A stretch of DNA of 64,000 nt from Macrophomina tecta (Eukaryota > Ascomycota > Dothideomycetes > Botryosphaeriales > Botryosphaeriaceae). The position numbers were made by a program, and so were the translations under genes. Below the pieces are notes generated by a model. The model made no database searches. It was not told where the DNA came from and saw only the letters and a list, made by a program, of their open reading frames with translations. Below are positions 58,970 through 64,000 of the stretch, one piece after another (the first letter of the stretch is position 1; every line of letters begins with the position of its first letter). The stretch spans positions 434,001 to 498,000 of the forward strand of contig JAKSGN010000022.1 in the NCBI GenBank assembly GCA_024180945.1, read 5' to 3'.

Positions 58970-60952
58970 CTAAACCATCGGTAGCCTCTTTAAAATCCTG
59001 ATCTTCGGCTCCATCTTCACACCAATCCACCAGCCCCTACAGACCTTGTCCCTCAGCACCTCCTCCAACCACCCCCAAACCCACCCACTCTCCCGCTCAT
59101 CCTCGCCTAACACCAACCTCCTCAAACTCTCACTCTTCGGCCCTAAACCCTCCTCCACACCACCCAAAACCTCCCCCAGCACCTCCCCTGGCCGCACGAT
59201 CCTCACGCCGCCAAACCCATACACAACATCCACGACCTCCCACTTCCCAATAACCTTCTCCGGACGCTCTGCGAGCGCGTAGTCGAAGCGATCCCAAAAG
59301 GCCGGATCCAGCAACTTCTCTGCCTCGTCCGACTTATCGTACACCCAGCGCCTGCGCCTCTCCTTCTCTTTCTCCACCTTCTCCTCCTCCGACCACGCGG
59401 TCCACTCAATCGCACCATCCTGCTTCAGCGCCCACTCGCCATCGCGCGTCTTGCCGGCAACCTCGCCGGGCCGAGTCGGCCCGGCCTTCTCGAGGAAATG
59501 CGTGACGCCAGTCTGGCAGGCGAGGTTGTCGAGGTGGACCTTAATGCGGGGGGCGTTCGCGTCGCGCAGGGCCGCGATATGGTGGAGGCGGACAAGGGCA
59601 ACGCCACCGGGGTAATTCTGTGCGGAGATGGCAAGGAGCAGGGCAGAGGCGAGGGCGGAAAAGGCGACGGAGGCGAGGAGCGCGTACGACGCGAGGCGGT
59701 AGATGCGGGCCTTGGTATAGCGCACGGAGATCCAGCCGGCGGAGGCGGAGGCGCAGGCAGTTAGGGCGGGGATGATGTAGATGATGAAGCGCCATTCCTT
59801 GTGGGGAAGAAGACTGTAGATTGAGACAAAGAGGAGGGAGGGCAGGAGAAGGGAGGCGCTGGGGCCGCGGGTGGCGGGGTTGAGGACGGACCAAGGGATG
59901 AGGAGAGTGTAGGTGAGGGGGTTGAGAAGGAGCTTGGGAAGGGCGTTGAGGAAGTAGTAGTACCAGGGGGAGGTCCCCCAATCGGAGGCGCGGCCTTGGA
60001 GGGTGTTGTAGGCGAAGGCGGACCATTCGGGCCAGAGGGGGTAGGGCCAGGTGCGCCAGAAGAAGGAATCGATGGGGATGGTGATGAGTAGTCCGACGAG
60101 GGCGCCTGCAATGCCGGATGGGATGACGAAGCGGAGGAAGGAAAAGAGGCCTTCGGTTGGGACGCGTTGGAGGAGTTGGTAGAAGGCGAGGCTCGCCAGA
60201 AGGATGGCAAGTTCAGAACGGAAAATTACGCCAGCTATGGTTAGGAGATAGAAGCAGAGGCGTAACTGCTTAGATGATAGGGCTCTGTCCGGGGCCGCAA
60301 CAGAACTGAGGTAGAAGCTCAGTGCGAATGTGCCTGAAGAAGGTCAGAACGATTCGCAGTGGGGTGAGGAGGCACTCACTCATTCCAAAGGCAAACATGT
60401 TAGGGAGAGTTCGCGAGGCATAGTACATGAGATGGAATTGAGTAGCCTGGAGCAAGACGAACCAATTACTGGCAGCCCTCCCATAGACTTTCCACACGAC
60501 CCGACGGAAGGAAAGTAGGGCATAGGCATTGAGTATACCAAGGATGGCGCGCACTGGCTGACATTAGTGAAGGGCTCAATGGAATCACCAAGCTAGCATA
60601 CCAAGCAGCTGCACCTGAGCAGGCGATCTCAGAAACGGGACCAATGGCCTGGAAAGACCAGCGAGCACCAAGGCGCCGGAGAAGGTGCGGGGAACAGAGC
60701 CGGGAAAGGAAACGTGGTCATAATGCTCGGCGAGGAAATGATTGACATTTTCGGTGGGAATGCCGTGGACGAGGATATCGTGGACGGCCTGGATGTTGAA
60801 GGATTCCTCGACCTTGGTGTATGGAGCCCACGCCAGGTGGAGCAAGATGGTCGCTGGGACGAGAAGCGAGAGGAATGATTCTGGGGCTGGGGTCAGCTGG
60901 GAACACAAGCCCATGGCATCACAGGAACGGACCCACCAAGGATTGGATCCAT
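58970..60952 (-). CDS. alg12: dolichyl-P-Man alpha-1,6-mannosyltransferase Alg12 (GT22)
   Basis: Four exons: 60952-60937, 60880-60602, 60553-60380, 60333-58970; introns 46-56 nt; 610 residues. An ER multi-pass enzyme that adds the eighth mannose, in alpha-1,6 linkage, to the lipid-linked N-glycan precursor using dolichyl-phosphate mannose. GT22 signatures: [17 protein letters not shown] with the paired acidic residues of the first lumenal loop, [27 protein letters not shown] across exon 3, and [15 protein letters not shown] before the last helices. Hydrophobic segments alternate throughout, and the C-terminal 200 residues are a charged soluble domain. The first coding exon is 16 bases (MDPIL plus one base). 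Somewhat longer than yeast Alg12 (551). Alg9 and Gpi10 are other GT22 members; PGSVPRTF with HKEWRF fits Alg12 best. Confidence 0.85.
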
Positions 60953-61242
60953 TGTGGCTGCTCAGGGCATTGTTCGGAACAGGGAGAATGAGAGGAGAGG
61001 TTGCAAAGGAATGGTCGGCGACGAAAGCGACCCGAAGGCGGGCGGTGACGATCTTCGGGGGCACAGGCGAGCGAGCGGGCGGAGGGTCCGGCGCGCGTCA
61101 CGGCACGTCTCCCCAAGCTCACAGCCGCAACCACCTCCTCCGCCTCCTCCACCAAACACGCCTGCCACGACTGCCGTTGCAGATGTCCATGGATCACCGC
61201 TAATCCACGCGTATACCTTCCACACCCCCTCCCCAGCCCGCA
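60953..61242. promoter_or_regulatory. bidirectional spacer alg12 / pfa4
   Basis: 290 bases between two divergent start codons, so both promoters must fit here. No defined site is claimed. Confidence 0.6.
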
Positions 61243-62819
61243 ATGGGCGCCTTCTCGGCCTCGTCGCTGGCCGTCCCCGCCGTCCTCGTCCTCGTTGCCG
61301 TGCTGGGCTACACCTCGCAGTACCTCTACCAGCACCTCGAGCCCGGTCCTCTCGAGAAGGACAGGGCTATAACATTCAATGTCCTGCTGGCATGTCTGCT
61401 CGTCAGCTTCACCCGCGCCTGCCTGACCGACCCCGGTCGCGTGCCTAACGGCTGGGTGCCACAACCCGTGAGAGTGCACGGCGAAGACAAGCCGGTGAAG
61501 GAGAAGGATGAGGACGCGCCCACCATCCGCCCGCGCTGGTGCAGCAAGTGCGACGCCCCCAAGCCGCCGCGCGCCCACCACTGCAAGACCTGTGGAAGGT
61601 ACTTCCTCCAGCCCTCGAGCTCCCGCAACACATATACATAGATTGACACCAATGCCAGATGCATCCCCAAAATGGATCACCACTGCCCGTGGCTCGCCAA
61701 CTGCGTCTCCCACACCACCTACCCGCACTTCCTGCGCACCCTCATCTACGCCACCAGCGCCCTCGCCTATAACGCCTACTTACTGTACCCGCGCGCTGCC
61801 GTTGTGTGGAACAAGCGCCACCTCCCCAGCGTGCGTTACGCCTTCTGCTCTTCCTGCCCTGCTCCTCTCACTCACCACCCGCACGCGCACCAACAGTACC
61901 TCGGCCCCACCACGCCCCAGCTCGCCCACCTCTTCGTCTTGCTCGTCGTCAACTCGCTCACCCTCTTCGCCGTCGCCATCATGACCCTCCGCTTCGTCTA
62001 CATGTTCGCCCAGAACGTCACCACCATCGAGACCTGGGAAATCGAACGCCACGAGACGCTGCTGCGGCGCGCCCGCTACCTAGGTGGCTTCCTTGACGGC
62101 CCGGATGGAAAACGCATCCGGATAAAAAAGCAGGAGTTCCCCTACGACATTGGCATCTTCGCGAACATGGCGCAGGCGATGGGGACGGCAAACGTGAGAA
62201 CACCCATTCACCAACACTGTCGTGCATGCTGCTGATATCTATGCACTACAGGTCCTGTCCTGGTTCTGGCCCTTCGCTGCTACCCCGCCGAACGAGACGG
62301 GATTGAACTTCGCGGTCAATGGGTTTGAAGGTGCGACCCTCGTTCTTTTTCCTTTCTTCCAACGGGCCTTTGTATCGTTGATTAACCTGATCGCTAGACC
62401 TCACCGTCACCTGGCCACCGCCCGACCCGGACCGCATGCCTCTGCCCAAGCGCTCCTTCAACCCGGATGACGCTTTCACGCACCGCGTGCCAGACCTCGA
62501 CGACCAGCACGCCATGGCCGCGTTTAAGCAGCGGCAACAGGAAGACTTCAAGCGCTGGGAGGGCGGTGGATTGCAGAAAAGGAGGCCCTTCCATAAGCGG
62601 ATGGGGAATGCTGCGGAGCGGAATGGGGAGATTGCGTCCGATGATGAGAGCCCAAGCGAGGATGGGGACGGGGAAGAGGCGTGGAGGAATTCAGAGGGCG
62701 AGAGGCTGCGGGATTTTGGGGTTGACGAGGAGGCGGAGTTTTATGATGAGGACGACGTGCCCTTGAGTGAGCTGATACGGCGGAAGAAGGCGGCGACGGC
62801 GAGGGACGGAGAAAGTTGA
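61243..62819 (+). CDS. pfa4: DHHC palmitoyltransferase Pfa4
   Basis: Five exons: 61243-61598, 61659-61830, 61897-62193, 62252-62330, 62398-62819; introns 58-67 nt; 441 residues. ER-membrane S-acyltransferase; yeast Pfa4 palmitoylates chitin synthase Chs3 and amino-acid permeases. The Cys-rich domain spans about residues 100-146: RWCSKCDAPKPPRAHHCKTC, then after intron 1 MDHHCPWLANCV, with the catalytic DHHC at about 125-128. Two helices precede it and two follow. The TTxE motif is TTIETWEIERHE. The Pfa4 type is supported by PHFLRTLIYA, WEIERHETLLRRAR and the DPDRMPLPKRSFNPDDAF tail, followed by an acidic, poorly ordered C-terminus. Removal of intron 1 is required to join the two halves of the zinc-binding domain. 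Confidence 0.9.
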
Positions 62820-62939
62820 GTGAGTTTTGCAGCCAACAAAAAGAAAAGGTGACTCATCTACGCATCATATTTGCATCGTCATTCACAGCAGGGGATGGAA
62901 AGTCCTCAAACCAGACCAAGGTATACCCCAAATCACAAC

Positions 62940-63868
62940 TCAAGCCGGCGGCTTCCTCGCCACCACCCTCAAGCGCACATACCCAAGCCACCAACTCCCG
63001 TCCTCCCGCTCGCACGCCCCTCGACAGGCCTCCACCACCCCCTGCACCACCTCTTCCCTCTTCTCCCCCTCCGGCACCATCCGCAAAAACGAATCCCCCA
63101 TCAGCCGCACCCACCCCGCCAGCCCGCCCCCCTCGTTCCGCGTCAGCTCCGTCGGCCGGTACTCCTTCTCGCACACCTCGACCTCGAATCCCGCGCCCTC
63201 CAGCAGCTGCCGCATCGCTCCGACGTCCGCGAAGTACCACGGACTGGATTCGCGTGCTTCGGCGAAAGATGATGCGTAGCCGAACGTGACGAGCACGCCG
63301 GTGAGCGCGGCGTGCACTTCGGCGACGCAGCCGGCGCCGCCCATCTCGAACACGAGGCGCCCGTTGGGTTTGAGGAGCGCGTGGAGGGCGCGGAAGACGG
63401 AGTGCCGGGTGGTGGGCGAGCGGAGGATCCAGTGCAGGGCGGCGTTGGAGAAGATTTTGTCGAAGGTGGAGGGGGCAAGGGGGCCGCTGGCGCTGATGGG
63501 CAGGGCGGTCGCGTCGGCGATGTGAAACTGGGGTGGGGTTGTTAGTTCGGGGGATGCGGGGAGGGAAGGGGAGGTTACAGACGGAGATGTTGGGGGTGCT
63601 GGAGCGCTGGGTTTGCGCGGTGTGAATCATCGAAGGGGAGGAGTCTGGCAGGGTTAGTTGTTAGCGGATATTGGGAGCGATGGATGGTCAGAGGGGCTGG
63701 CTTACCGACGCCGACCACTTCGCCTTGCGGGACGGTGGCGGCAATCTTTGCCGTCAGGGGACCGTCGCCGCAGCCGATGTCGAGGATGCGGTCGGTTGGG
63801 GAGGGGTTGAGGTAGGAGAGGACTTTGGTGGTGAGGAGGGGGACGAACGCCGCGGAGGTGGCATATTT
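62940..63868 (-). CDS. class I SAM-dependent methyltransferase, 5' part outside window
   Basis: Three exons are visible: 63868-63706, 63644-63583, 63527-62940. The first is preceded by a CACTAAC branch site and GTCAG acceptor, so at least one more 5' exon lies beyond the right edge. Motif I is RILDIGCGDGPLTAKI, followed by the acidic residue of strand 2 in VVGVDSSPSMI and motif II-like FHIADATALP. FDKIFSNAALHWIL is typical of UbiE/BioC/Tam-type small-molecule methyltransferases, and the end reads VRLRVVARKPPA. The second visible intron has a poor donor (GTCTGT); the GTAACC four bases downstream is better but would break the frame. Substrate unknown; a trans-aconitate or similar carboxyl methyltransferase is one possibility. 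Confidence 0.8.
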
Positions 63869-64000
63869 CTGACGGGAGTTAGTGAGTCTGTTCTCGGAAG
63901 TGGCAAATGGGGCTTCAGTGTGGACAAGTTGAACTGCGTGACTCAGGGAATGTTGATGTCACGGAGGTTCTTATGAGGACGAAGTGACGGCAGGGCGAAT

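Overview
This is a filamentous ascomycete (Pezizomycotina) chromosome segment. Genes carry short spliceosomal introns of about 46-90 nt with GT..AG ends, and CTAAC/CTGAC-like branch sites are visible in many of them. The gene families are fungal: an ergosteryl-aspartate synthase fusion, a Rim15 kinase, a questin-oxidase-like protein, an FSH hydrolase and DHA2/ACS transporters. Dothideomycetes is my guess for the class, by inference only. I recovered exon structures by hand by following frame, splice sites and family motifs across both strands; none is backed by RNA data.

Layout. 1-548 is the 3' end of a membrane protein gene. 2069-2838 is a frameshifted NmrA-like relic. 5570-8128 (+) is a C2H2 zinc-finger regulator with two introns that keep the frame. 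9732-10826 (+) is a doubtful low-complexity gene. 10908-12897 (-) is a UBE3D/HECT_2-type E3 ligase. 13494-16589 (-) is erdS, an aspartyl-tRNA synthetase fused to a DUF2156 transferase. 19577-21655 (-) is a questin-oxidase-like protein. 22880-26538 (-) is a LIM/RhoGAP protein of Lrg1 type, facing away from rpb4 (27657-28206, +). 29500-35408 (-) is the large Rim15 kinase. 39592-40496 (+) is an FSH serine hydrolase, and 41526-43283 (+) an allantoate-permease-like transporter. coa3 (43566-43893, -) and pta1/symplekin (44241-46805, +) diverge from a 347-bp spacer. A gene-poor stretch of about 6.9 kb follows (46806-53708); its only supported gene is a candidate double-stranded-RNA-binding protein. 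53709-55882 (+) is a DHA2 drug efflux pump. About 3 kb without a clear gene leads to alg12 (58970-60952, -), which diverges from the DHHC acyltransferase gene pfa4 (61243-62819, +). The window ends inside a SAM methyltransferase gene (62940-63868, -).

How the genes relate. Most are housekeeping genes with separate jobs: transcription and mRNA 3' ends (rpb4, pta1), mitochondrial complex IV assembly (coa3), N-glycosylation (alg12), protein lipidation (pfa4), Rho1/cell-wall signalling (lrg1) and nutrient signalling (rim15). erdS links tRNA charging to sterol modification. I see no biosynthetic gene cluster and no intact transposon. No tRNA, rRNA or CRISPR was recognised.
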